Below the pieces are notes generated by a model. That model was given only the letters and a program-made list of their open reading frames with translations. It was not told the DNA's origin and ran no database searches. 64,000 bases of DNA from Arachis hypogaea (Eukaryota > Streptophyta > Magnoliopsida > Fabales > Fabaceae), in contig NC_092054.1 in assembly GCF_003086295.3 (NCBI RefSeq), positions 32,456,393 through 32,520,392 on the forward strand, read 5' to 3'. A program made the position numbers and the translations under genes. Positions 45,446-55,923 of the stretch are shown here, one piece after another. The first letter of the stretch is position 1. Every line of letters starts with the position of its first letter.

Positions 45446-47370
45446 ATGACGCGTTCACTTCCTGATCCAAGCTTGCCAATATTCGATCCTGAAATTGAAA
45501 GGGCTATTTCGCGAATAAGGTGAGCTCGGCGTCGGTTAGTCCTCTCTGAGGGCGGATCTGAAACGTCAGTTGAAGAAGAAAATAGCCCCCGTTCTACTGA
45601 TTCGGTTGATTCACGTGCAGACGACATGGCAGAACCTAGGAGAATTACTATCCAGGAGGAAGGAGCCCCTGATTTTACAATACAACCGTTTCAAGCGCAT
45701 CACCCAGCGGTGGCTACAGATTTTGAAATAAAGACCGCACTGCTCAATTTGATGCCCAAGTTTCATGGCTTACCTGCTCAAGAGCCTATCAAGCACCTGA
45801 GAGATTTCCAAGCAGCCTGTTCTACTGTCAGGCGTGATGGTGCAGATGAAACTTCAATTTTGCTGAAAGCTTTTCCGTTTTCTCTTGAGGAAAAAGCAAG
45901 AGAGTGGTACTACACTCAACCCCTAGCAAATGTATCCAACTGGGATACACTCAGAAAAGAATTTTTGGAAAAATTCTTCCCATCTGAAGTTACTGATAAA
46001 CTGAGGAAAGACATTTCCACGATTGTTCAAGATGACAATGAGACTCTCTTTGAATATTGGGAGCGCTTCAATAATCTTCTGGAAGCATGCCCCCACCACA
46101 GGATTGACAAGATAGTGTTACTCAGTTATATCACACAGGGCATGAGGCCCCAAGATAAGACCACATTGGAAAGTGCTAACAATGGGTCTATGAAGAAGTA
46201 CAAGACCACTGATGAGGCATGGCAATTGATCAGCGACTTAGCTGAATCTACTAGGAACCACAGGAAGAAACAAGGCCGTTCAAAAGCCGTTGCAGAAGTA
46301 TCCTCTAGCAGAGAGACTGCTGCTCTAGCTCAAAGTATCTGTGAAATGACCAACTTGCTGAAGAAGATACAATTGAATCAACAACAAGTTCAGCAAGCTC
46401 AACCTTCTCCAGCACAGCAAAGCCAATAGTTAGTCCCACAGAGAGTCTGCAGAATTTGTGCTGATTATAGCCATTATACTGATGAATGCCCGCAGCTCCA
46501 GTAAGAAGACAACATGGTGGCATCCACTCATAACTTCTATGACCGCCCCAACCAAGGATACAATCAAGGTGGAAATCATAACCATGGATGGCAGGATAAT
46601 TCTAACCAGAAATGGAGGGACAACAGTAACAGAGGAGGCAGAGATAATCAGGGAAATCAGAGGTGGAATAATAACAACAACAGGCAGCAGAATCAACCTT
46701 ACAGAGCACCTCACTTGAGGCAATCCCAAGGACCACAGAATACCCAACAACAGACCTCTCAATTTACTCATCTTTCTTCATCTCCTAATGAAGAGTTACT
46801 ACAATCTTTTGAGCAAAAACAACAGACCATGGAAAATAACATTATGAATAACATTAATGCCAGTCTGAATGGTTTGGCCTCTACTTTGCAAGCTCTTGTC
46901 TCACAGATTGGATCAATGAAAAATTCCAGTAACCAACTTTCGAGCTCCACTAGAATCCCCTCTCAACCATTACCCAATCCAAAGGGAGGCATTAATGCCA
47001 TCACCCTAAGGTCCGGAACCACACTGCAGGAGAGGAATCAGGAGGAGCCAAGCTCACCAGAACACGCCTCAGCTGAAGAGGTAGTAGAGATAGAAGATGT
47101 TGAAGAGGAAGAGGACATACAGGACATAGCTGAAAAAGAAGAAGCTCAACCACAGGAGGAAGCACCAAAAGGCACAGACACTATAGAAAACACCACTCCC
47201 ATTCCATTTCCACAACTTGCAAGGAAACCCAGGAAGCAGCTGGAACCCGATTCCAAGATGGTAGAAATATTCAAAAAGGTTGAGGTAACTGTCCCTCTTT
47301 TTGATGTTATTCAATAGGTACCTAAATATGCAAAATTTCTAAAAGATTTATGTATACATAAAGACAAATT
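45446..47370 (+). pseudogene. Element D gag, broken by stops
   Basis: The frame starts at ATG 45446 (MTRSLPDPSLPIFDPEIER), upstream of the longest open piece at 45626, because the same frame runs through with one TGA at 45521. The capsid-type retrotransposon gag domain lies at about 45700-46230 (FHGLPAQEPIKHLRDF, KAREWYYTQP, FLEKFFP). A CCHC zinc knuckle, CX2CX4HX4C, lies at 46448-46489. A Gln/Asn-rich stretch and an acidic linker follow up to VPLFDVIQ. In-frame stops are at 45521 (TGA), 46427 (TAG), 46502 (TAA) and 47315 (TAG). A one-base deletion at about 47371 shifts gag out of frame with pol. Gag would form the particle that packages element RNA; here it cannot be made whole. Confidence 0.9.
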
Positions 47371-47376
47371 AATGAA

Positions 47377-48036
47377 TTGGAAACTATTCCTTTAGGTAGT
47401 TCCATATCTGCTTTAATGGGAGGATTACCCGAAAAGTGTAGTGACCCAGGTCCTTGTATAGTTAGTTGTACTATTGGTGGTGTAGTAATTTATGATTGCA
47501 TGTGTGATTTAGGAGCATGTGTTAGTATAATGCCTTTGTCTATATATGATATTTTGAGGCTCCCTCCCTTAAAAAGGTCGGCAGCTCGTTTTGTGTTAGC
47601 AGATAAAAGCATTATTACAGTGGCTGGAGTTGCTGAAGATGTTTTAGTGAACATTAAAGGGCTTACATTCCCCACTGATTTTTATATCTTGGAGATGCCC
47701 CATAATGACTCGGATAATCCATCATCAATCCTACTTGGAAGACCATTCCTGAAGACATCAAAATTCAAATTGGATGCTTTTTTAGGAACATACTCTTTTG
47801 AAATAGATGGCCGATTAGTAATCTTCAATCTGAATGGAGTCATAAACAACCCTCCAGAAGATCATTCTATCTTCCAGTGTGATGTCATAGATGAAACTAT
47901 AGCTGAAGTTCACAAGGAAGAGTTAGAAGAGAGGCACACTGGACAAGGTCCAAGTGTGGGGACCCTCTTGACTGACAATGAGGGCACTTCGGCATTTTCA
48001 CAAGCTCTAGACAATCCAGAACCTGCCCATGATTAG
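47377..48036 (+). pseudogene. Element D aspartic protease region
   Basis: Follows gag after the frameshift (ETIPLGSSISALMGG). The retropepsin active site is DLGACVSIMP with the aspartate codon at 47506-47508; Athila-type proteases have DLG rather than DTG. The flap and C-terminal part include ILLGRPFLKTSK. A linker up to PEPAHD ends at TAG 48034-48036, after which the same frame continues into reverse transcriptase. The enzyme would cleave the Gag-Pol polyprotein in the particle. Confidence 0.88.
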
Positions 48037-48039
48037 AAT

Positions 48040-49588
48040 TTGGAATTGAAACCCCTCCCTCCACATCTTAAATATGCTTATCTTGAAGACGAGCAGAAGT
48101 TTCCAGTTATCATTGCAAGGGAACTCACTTCTCAACAAGAAGAGCAGTTACTTGATGTGCTGAGAAGGCACAAGAAGGCAATTGGGTGGAGTTTGGCAGA
48201 CATAGTAGGCATCAACCCTCAAGTATGTGAGCACAGAATATTTTTAGAAGAGGGAGCAAGACCAGTCCGTCAACCCCAAAGAAGATTGAATCCCACTATC
48301 TTCGAAGTTGTCAAAAAGGAAGTGACCAGACTGTTGGAAGCAGGTATCATCTATCCCATTTTAGATAGTGAATGGGTTAGCCCAGTACAAGTGGTGCCCA
48401 AGAAGTCTGGAGTCACTACAGTGAAGAATGAGCATGGAGAGCTCATAGCAACTAGAGTTCAGAATGCTTGGAGAGTCTGCATTGATTACAGGCGTCTCAA
48501 CCAAGCCACCCGTAAGGATCACTACCCACTTTCATTCATTGATCAAATGCTGGATCGCCTGTCAGGTAAATCACATTATTGCTTTTTAGATGGTTACATA
48601 GGTTATTTCCAAATTCATATAGCTCCTGAGGATCAGGAAAAGACCACTTTTACATGTTCTTTTGGGACTTATGCTTACAAGAGAATGCCCTTTGGCTTGT
48701 GCAATGCACCAGCTACTTTCCAATGGTGCATGATGAGTCTTTTCTCTGATCTTATTGAGGACTGTATGGAGGTTTTTATGGACGATTTTAGCGTTTATGG
48801 TGATTCTTTTAGCCTTTGCTTAGATGGATTATCTAGAGTATTAGATAGATGTGTTAATACAAACCTTGTATTAAATTTTGAAAAATGTCACTTTATGGTA
48901 AAACAAGGGATTGTACTAGGACATGTGGTATCTAATAATGGCATTTCTGTAGACCCAGCAAAGGTGAATGTTATTTCTAGTTTACCTTACCCCTCCTCTG
49001 TGAGGGAGGTCCGTTCGTTCCTTGGCCATGCAGGTTTTTACAGGAGATTCATAAAGGACTTCAGTAAGGTAGCACTTCCCTTGTCTAGATTACTGCAGAA
49101 AGATATTAAGTTCGAGTTCAGTGAGGATTGCAAACAAGCGTTTGATAAGCTGAAGACCACCCTGACTCAAGCTCCAATTGTGAGAGGGCCAGACTGGAGC
49201 CAGCCGTTTGAAATCATGTGCGATGCTTCCAACCACGCCGTAGGAGCAGCGCTAGCTCAGCGTGAAGGTAAGGATCCTTTTGTTATCGCTTATGCGTCTA
49301 AGACTTTAGACGCTGCCCAGTCCAATTATACTACTACTGAGAAAGAGCTTCTTGCTATTGTTTTTACTCTGAATAAATTCCGAGCTTATTTACTTGGTAC
49401 TAGAGTAGTAGTGTATTCGGACCATGCAGCTTTAAAGTATCTATTAGCTAAAAAGGAGTCCAAACCAAGGCTTATACATTGGATACTGCTATTACAAGAA
49501 TTTGATTTAGAAATAAAGGATAGGAGTGGTAACCAGAATTTAGTGGCAGACCACTTGAGTCGCCTTGAGCACATTAAGGATTTAGATG
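48040..49588 (+). pseudogene. Element D reverse transcriptase and RNase H
   Basis: Same frame as the protease. Reverse transcriptase: [61 protein letters not shown], and the catalytic FMDDFSVYG with Asp-Asp at 48781-48786. RNase H follows from about 49200: [42 protein letters not shown] and ending [15 protein letters not shown]. These domains are the best preserved part of D, with no stop inside this stretch. The open frame then runs on into foreign LTR sequence ([15 protein letters not shown]) and stops at 49638. The RT type fits Ty3/gypsy Athila, which lacks a chromodomain. Confidence 0.93.
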
Positions 49589-49589
49589 T

Positions 49590-50358
49590 AGTTTTTAGAG
49601 AGAGAGGTTCTCTCCTCTCTCTTAGGATTAGGATTTAGGATTTCTCTTAGTTTTAGGAGTGCCTCTCAATCCCAGGTTCAATGTTTCTTTTATTTATTTC
49701 TCCAATTTAATTTATGAATGTCCATGTCAGATTTAAGTTCTTTTGTGAATGCAATTCGAGGTATTTTCAGATTTAATTTTGCTTTGCTTTATTTATAAAT
49801 GCTTTTAATTTAATTTAGATATTTTCCCTTTTGGCTTTGGTTGAGTCATTGAAGACACTTGAGTTATCAAACTCATTGTTGATTGAAAATTGGAATTCTT
49901 CAAGAATTAATTCGGGTTCCAATAACTCTAACTTTTTCCAAGAAAAGACTAGGACTTGAGGAATCAGAATTAATTCATCCACTTAACTTACCTTCATAGT
50001 TAGAGGTTAACAAAGTGGGAGAAAAATCCATTCTCATCACAATTGATAAGGATAACTAGGATAGGACTTCCAGTTCTTATACCTTGCCAAGAGTCTATTT
50101 TATAGTTATTTATTTTATTATCATTCAATATACTGCTTCCTTACTTTCAAAACCCCCAATTTACAAACTCATAACCAATAATAAGAACATACCTCCCTGC
50201 AATTCCTTGAGAAGACGACCCGAGGTTTAAATACTCGGTTATCAATTTTAAAGGGGTTTGTTACTTGTGACAACCAAACGTTTGTACGAAGGGATTTCTG
50301 TTGGTTTAGAGACAATATCTACAACGCGACTGTTTTTAAGAAATTCTTTACCGGAAAG
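49590..50358 (+). repeat. LTR fragment inserted between RNase H and integrase of element D
   Basis: Begins GTAGTTTTTAGAGAGAGAGG (GAGAGA hairpin, about 550 bp into a typical LTR) and ends AATTCTTTACCGG, near an LTR end. It includes the 3' hairpin CCGAG-loop-CTCGG (50219-50238). Closest to the element C LTR (inverse of 42860-43690). It replaces roughly 20 codons between EHIKD and AVSEVVPWYAP. No duplication of host bases flanks it. Confidence 0.8.
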
Positions 50359-50359
50359 C

Positions 50360-51683
50360 AGTATCTGAGGTAGTCCCTTGGTATGCACCTGTAGCTAATT
50401 ACCTAGTTAGCCGCACATTTCCTCCAAACTTTTCTAAGCATCAAAGAGACAAGCTGAAAAGCGAGTCTAAATGTTATATATAGGATGAATCATATTTATG
50501 GAGATGTGGCGCTGATCAGGTAATTAGACAGTGTGTGCCTCAATCAGAATTCCAATCTATTTTAGAGGCCTGTCACTCATCTGAGAGTGGAGGACATTTT
50601 GGCCCTCAAAGAACAGTTAGAAAGATCTTAGACTGTGGATTCTGGTGGCCTACTCTTTTTAGAGATGCTGCTGAGTTTTGTAAATCTTGTCTCCCATGCC
50701 AAAAATTTGGTAATATATCCAGGAGGGACGAAATGCCTCAACAAATTATGCTTTTCTGTGAAATTTTTGATGTTTGGGGCATTGACTTCATGGGCCCATT
50801 TCCAAATTCTAATGGTTATTTTTATATATTGTTAGCAGTGGATTACGTTTCCAAATGGGTGAAAGCAATTCCTACCCGCACTGATGATGCTAACACTGTT
50901 GTTTCCTTTGTGAGAAACCATATTATTTGTCGCTTTGGATCACCACGGGCAATTGTGAGCGATCAAGGCACCCATTTTTGTAACAGGAGACTAACAGGAT
51001 TAATGAAGAAGCATGGGATAATTCATAAGGTTGCGACAGCATACCATCCTCAGACCAATGGGCAAGCCGAGGTGTCAAACAGAGAGATAAAGCGTATCTT
51101 GCAGAAGATAGTCAAACCTCATAGAAAAGACTGGAGCACCAGGCTACAAGATGCACTCTGGGCATATAGGACAGCATACAAAACACCCATTGGGATAAGT
51201 CCTTTCCGCTTAGTTTATGGAAAAGCTTGCCATCTCCCAGTTGAAGTAGAGCACAGAGCCTTTTGGGCAGTCAAGGAGTGCAACATGGGAATTGAGAAAG
51301 CCGGAGCTGAAAGGAAGTTGCAACTGCAAGAACTGGAGAGCCTTTGCCTAGAAGCTTATGAGAACTCAAGACTATACAAGGAGAAGATGAAGGCTGTACA
51401 TGATCAGCACATCAAGAAAAAAGAGTTCCAACCTGGGGATTTAGTCCTCCTTTACAAATCTCGACTGAGGCTCATGCCAGGTAAGTTGCGATCAAGATGG
51501 GAAGGTCCATACAGAGTAGAGAAGGCCGAACCGTACGGAGTTTATCACCTAAGTCATCCTTCAAGTTCTGAACTTATCAAAGTTAATGGACAACACCTGA
51601 AGCTATACCATGGCGAGAAGATGCAGAAAAACAATGAGCTTGAGATCTTCCTCTTGGAAGATCCCCACATAGCAGAAGATTGA
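50360..51683 (+). pseudogene. Element D integrase
   Basis: Homology starts upstream of the longest open piece at 50535, with AVSEVVPWYAPVANYLV from about 50360; a TAG at 50481 (after KCYI, before DESYLW, where relatives have Trp) interrupts it. The HHCC zinc domain is seen as [10 protein letters not shown], then [12 protein letters not shown]. The catalytic DDE triad is in [16 protein letters not shown] and [15 protein letters not shown]. The C-terminal part has [13 protein letters not shown], a GPY-type module, and the frame ends at 51683. No chromodomain is visible. Integrase would insert the cDNA and leave the 5-bp duplication seen here. Confidence 0.92.
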
Positions 51684-51726
51684 GCTAGTGGAGCGCCCAA
51701 CTTACGGACGTTAAAGCAAAGTGCTA

Positions 51727-51744
51727 GGTGGGAGATAACCCACC
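51727..51744 (+). other. Post-pol hairpin, element D
   Basis: GGTGGGAGATAACCCACC, a 6-bp stem about 45 bp after the integrase stop, followed by ATGGTATAA. Same position as in B and C. Confidence 0.8.
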
Positions 51745-51857
51745 ATGGTATAATCGTTCTTTTCTTTATTTTTAATTTTTCTATTCAATAACTCTTCTCT
51801 TTATCAGTACATTTCGTGCATCTGCATTTGCATATTCTTATTATTTAAAAAAAAAAG

Positions 51858-52382
51858 TGCCACGCGATGCGACCGCACCAACGACGCGTCCACGTCGAAA
51901 GGAGAGGGGAGAAAATAAAAACGAACAGAGAGTCACGCTGGAGCGTGGCTGGAGGCGTGCCAGTGGCACAAATCGTCCCACGCGACCGCGTCACATGGGA
52001 ATAATGGCCTCCCACGTGACCGTGTGACCCACGCGGCCGCGTGCCCTGATTTTCGACGTAAAAAGGGTGCACAACGAATTATTGTGCGCGAGTGGTGCTG
52101 GATTGGTGCTGAACGCACAATTCTATCCACGCGGACGCGTAGCTCACGCGTCCGCGTCATTCCCTTATGAAGCCCACTCACGCGATCGCATGCCCCACGC
52201 GATCGCGTCACCCCAAATTTGGCAAATATATCAATTCGAATAGAGAGTTGTGCAGGCGCGAAGCTGCGCTCGCGCCAGAAGCACAACATGGGTCACGCGA
52301 CCGCGTGACCGACGTGACCGCGTCACCTTACTTGAAGCGCAATTGCGCGAACGCGTGCCCCACGCGGCCGCGTCACCTGCGC
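51858..52382. repeat. CpG palindrome array, element D internal
   Basis: More than a dozen near-palindromes such as CACGCGACCGCGTCAC, CACGCGGCCGCGTG, CACGCGGACGCGTAG and CACGCGATCGCGTCAC occur in facing pairs. Confidence 0.9.
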
Positions 52383-52384
52383 CG

Positions 52385-52490
52385 CACAGCTCAAACTTAA
52401 TTGCCAAAATATCCTATCTTCCTCTTCTCCAAATCCTAATTTCTCTTTTCCCTCCTTATTTCTTCCTTCTCCCTTCTTCCTTCTATCCCC

Positions 52491-52553
<63 letters not shown>

Positions 52554-53203
52554 TTCACCTCCATTAATAAGGTTTTATTTTCTTCTTCCCTCTTTCCTTT
52601 TCTATCATTCTTCTTATTTTATATGTTATTTTCTTTTCTTTCCTTTTTCTTTTCATTATCCATATTTTCTTTCTTCTTCTTTCCTTTTTACATGGTGTTA
52701 GAATTTTATTCGCGTCATTATTCCTCATTATATGCTTGTGGATTGTTGCACTTGTTTGACAATTATATATTAATTTTTAAAAGATTGCTTGCATGTTCAC
52801 TTTAATACTTTCTATACCTCATCTACCATGTATGCTATGTGTTTGTGAAAAAACTCATATGGCATTATGCACTTTTCTATGTTATTCTACTATTCAATGC
52901 TGCTTTTCATAAATTCCCTTTACTATTGTATTAATTGAAAATAATTGTCAATACAAACGTGATGGTTTGTTACGAGTGATACTTGATCTATGCTACTCAT
53001 GCCCTTTTCCGGCATGCCAATAAACACCTTGCATTCACTTGTCATTATGCACTAGCTATTTTCCATTGATGACTTTTCACATGTACTCATGAGAATGTGT
53101 TAATGTCAGTTACCTCCTAATGTACATCCATCACCACCTTTTCCATTCTCTTCCTTGCTATATATCTCTTTGAATTTAATTTACTTTCTCTTCCCTTTTC
53201 AGG
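52385..53203 (+). promoter_or_regulatory. CT-rich leader and intron-like stretch before ORF2, element D
   Basis: Same layout as B: CT-rich leader to about 52570, then T-rich stop-filled DNA ending CCCTTTTCAG directly before GATGGCCACC. Confidence 0.5.
52496..52557. repeat. (CT)n microsatellite in the ORF2 leader of element D
   Basis: Nearly pure TC repeats with a few interruptions, inside the CT-rich leader. Confidence 0.95.
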
Positions 53204-54457
53204 ATGGCCACCAAGAAAGGAAAAGAGAAAGCTACTCCCAAACCACCAGCAAGAAGAGGAACTAAAAGAGCACTAGTGGCAGAGCCTTCTTCAACTGCAG
53301 TCAAGCCCTCAACAAAAAGAGTTAAGAGGATCATAAATGTTGATGAAAAGGAGAAAGCCTTTCAAGCAAAGGACACTGCGCGATTTCCCAATCGCTACTG
53401 TGAGCAGATGTTCCCCATCCTGGCTGAAAGGAGCTACAACAATGAACACCTTCTTATCCTCCCGCCCAATATTGCTACTTTTGTTGAGCCGCAAATTGAA
53501 CGAAGACAATGGGGTTTCCTACAGTGACAACCAAGGCAGGTCAATCTTTCTTGGGTAGTTGAGTTCTACTCTAACTTCTACCTGCCTAACCTGCAGTCTG
53601 TCTTTATCCGTCAGAAGCAAGTCCCCATTACAGAAGAGGCCATTCAAAAAGCTTTAGGTCTTCCCCCTATTCCAGAAGGATTGGACGCCTTTCAAGAAGC
53701 CGCACTCAAGCGCCAGATGTTCCAATTTGACTGGGAAGCTGTTCTCAGAGTTATCACACTACCTGGCAGCCGTTGGATCTACGGATACCATCGTACCCGC
53801 CCTAAGGGAATATCGGCTTCAGCACTTACCTTGGAGGCTCGCGTATGGGCATAGATCATGTCCCATTACATCTTTCCGAGCACTCACGAGTCCTCCTTCA
53901 CTGCGGACATGGCCGTTCTACTCTGGTGCATCCTTACAGTCCAACCTCTGAATCTTCCAAGACATATCCGGAATGCCATGGGACACGTCCAAATCACGGG
54001 CAACTTACCTTTTCCTGCCTTGGTCTCAGATCTTGTCTCAGTAGCCGGAGTCTCCTACAGAGTTGGGGACACCAAAGCCATGCTTCCACGGGATGATCAG
54101 TATGTCCCTAACGGGAAATACCTCAGACCTCCAGCAGCCACTACAAGCCCTCCTACTGCACCGGTTGAAGATATTCCTTCTTCAACACCATAAGCACCTA
54201 CAACAGACGAACTGCTCCAGCAGATAATCGAAAGGTTGGATCGGCAAGAACAGAAAGCGAAGTTAAGAGAGCGCCGTAACGAGCGCCGATTCAAACACCT
54301 CAAGAAGCTACTCAAAGGACACTTCAAGGACTCAGACACCCCGGACTCCACTTCCTTTACCAGCACAGGGAGCCATGATGGTCCCGACTGTGGAGATACT
54401 GCTACCAGCCCACCCCTGTTCCTGACAGATGGCACCGAGGACGGTGCAAAGCCTTAA
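53204..54457 (+). pseudogene. Element D ORF2: putative plant transposon protein (PF20167-like), broken
   Basis: One frame from ATG 53204 to TAA 54455 has stops at 53525 (TGA), about 53849 (TAG) and 54191 (TAA). The N-terminus is basic (MATKKGKEKATPKPPARRG). Then come FPNRYCEQMFP, VNLSWVVEFYSNFY, RQKQVPITEEAIQKALG, RWIYGYHRTRPKGIS and GNLPFPALVSDL. The C-terminus has LLQQIIERLDRQEQKAK, a likely coiled coil, and an acidic Ser/Thr/Pro tail. It aligns end to end with ORF2 of B and C although D alone has pol. Env position; role unknown. Confidence 0.75.
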
Positions 54458-54484
54458 GTGTGGGAAGGTCGGTCAGTACCTGAC
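54454..54484 (+). other. Internal second polypurine tract plus hairpin, element D
   Basis: TTAAGTGTGGGAAGGT overlaps the ORF2 stop (54455-54457) and is followed by GTCAGTACCTGAC (5-bp stem, 54472-54484). Confidence 0.7.
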
Positions 54485-55909
54485 TTCCGGAGGTAATTTC
54501 TCTTCCCTAGCACCATTAAATTAGGATATCTTAGTTAGATTTTCTTTCTCTTATAGAATAGGATAAATTGCATAGTAATAGGTTAGTTGCATACATGCTC
54601 TACTTGATTATAAAGACAATAAGTTTCTTCTAAGACTCTATCTTTGGAACAAAATTTCACTAATTTTTAAAATTTTTTTATGATAAATCTGCTTGAAGAT
54701 GTATTTGGAACATGATTTTTGAGCTAAAGAACACACAACCTGTGAAGATTTGAGCCTTTATGCATGGTTACATTATTAACCATAAATATTTTATTCTTGT
54801 GTGTTTACTTCTCTATGATTGTAATCTATATTTTGTTTCATCCTATATGTCCAATATTTATTATATTTGTATGCTTGCATATGATTGAGGCCATTATTTG
54901 TTTAAACTCACTTATCCATATTAAGCCTACCCTTTTCAATTACCTTTGTTAACCACTTTGACCCTTTAAATCCCATTTGTTCTATATTTCACCACATTAC
55001 TAGCCTTAAGCGGAAAAACAATTGTATATCCTAAATTGAATCTTTGGTTAGCTTAAGATAGAATTGTGTGTGCTAGTTAAGTATGGGAAATTGTGGGAAC
55101 AAAAGTTATTAAGGGAATGTGTCATGATAATACAATGGGAATTTGGATACCTACTCATGTGAAACTATAAGAACTAAAAATCTATGTGCATTGATAAGCT
55201 ATGTTTATTTTTATGTCTATAAAAAGAAAAAAAAATCAATAAATAAATAAGGGGATAAAATTACCCCAATGCTAAATTAAGAATTCAAAGATCAATGCAC
55301 ATATGATAAAATTAAAATAAAAAAAAAATTGATACATGAGTATGGAATGTAAAAGGGAATTCTGGATAGCTAGGTATGAATTCTAAGGTTACACTAAATA
55401 TATATAGGTTGGGTTAAAGCTTGGATTAATTAAAGATTCAATTTATAAGCTCACTTAACCATATATGTATCCCTACCCCTACCTTGGCCCCATTACAACC
55501 TTGGAAAGACCTCATGATGTTTGCATTGGTATATTAACTGTTGTTGATTGGTTAGGAGAAGAACAAAAATTAGAGAACATGATTAGAGAAGGATAGAGTG
55601 ATTACCCTATACACTAGAGAGATTAGAGCGTACATACAACAACAGTGAGGGTTCAATGCTTGAATTTCCATGTTCCCTACTTTCATGAGCTATCTTCTTG
55701 CACTTTTATCTGTCTTACTGTATAATGATAGAATTAGTGGAATTTGATTTGCAATTATTTTGAAGAGCTTATTTACTTTTGATCAAGTGGGCAAGAATCA
55801 TATAGTTGCATTCATGTATATAGGATTGCATTGCATTGCATGAGTTTCTACATGTTCATACTTATTTATTTTATCTCCTTCAATTAAGCATGAGGACATG
55901 CTAGTGTTT
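54485..55909 (+). other. Element D 3' non-coding region
   Basis: AT-rich, no gene. Includes GGGGATAAAATTACCCC (55251-55267) and the stretch GCATGAGGACATGCTA just before the polypurine tract, both shared with K and B. Confidence 0.7.
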
Positions 55910-55923
55910 AAGTGTGGGGAGGT
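55910..55923 (+). promoter_or_regulatory. Element D polypurine tract
   Basis: AAGTGTGGGGAGGT directly precedes the 3' LTR. Confidence 0.88.

Noticed and set aside
49622..49638. C-terminal extension of reverse transcriptase ([13 protein letters not shown])
   Set aside because: It is read-through into inserted LTR sequence, not part of the protein family.
52250..52567. Ser/Leu repeat protein (SLSLSL run)
   Set aside because: Translation of a CT microsatellite.
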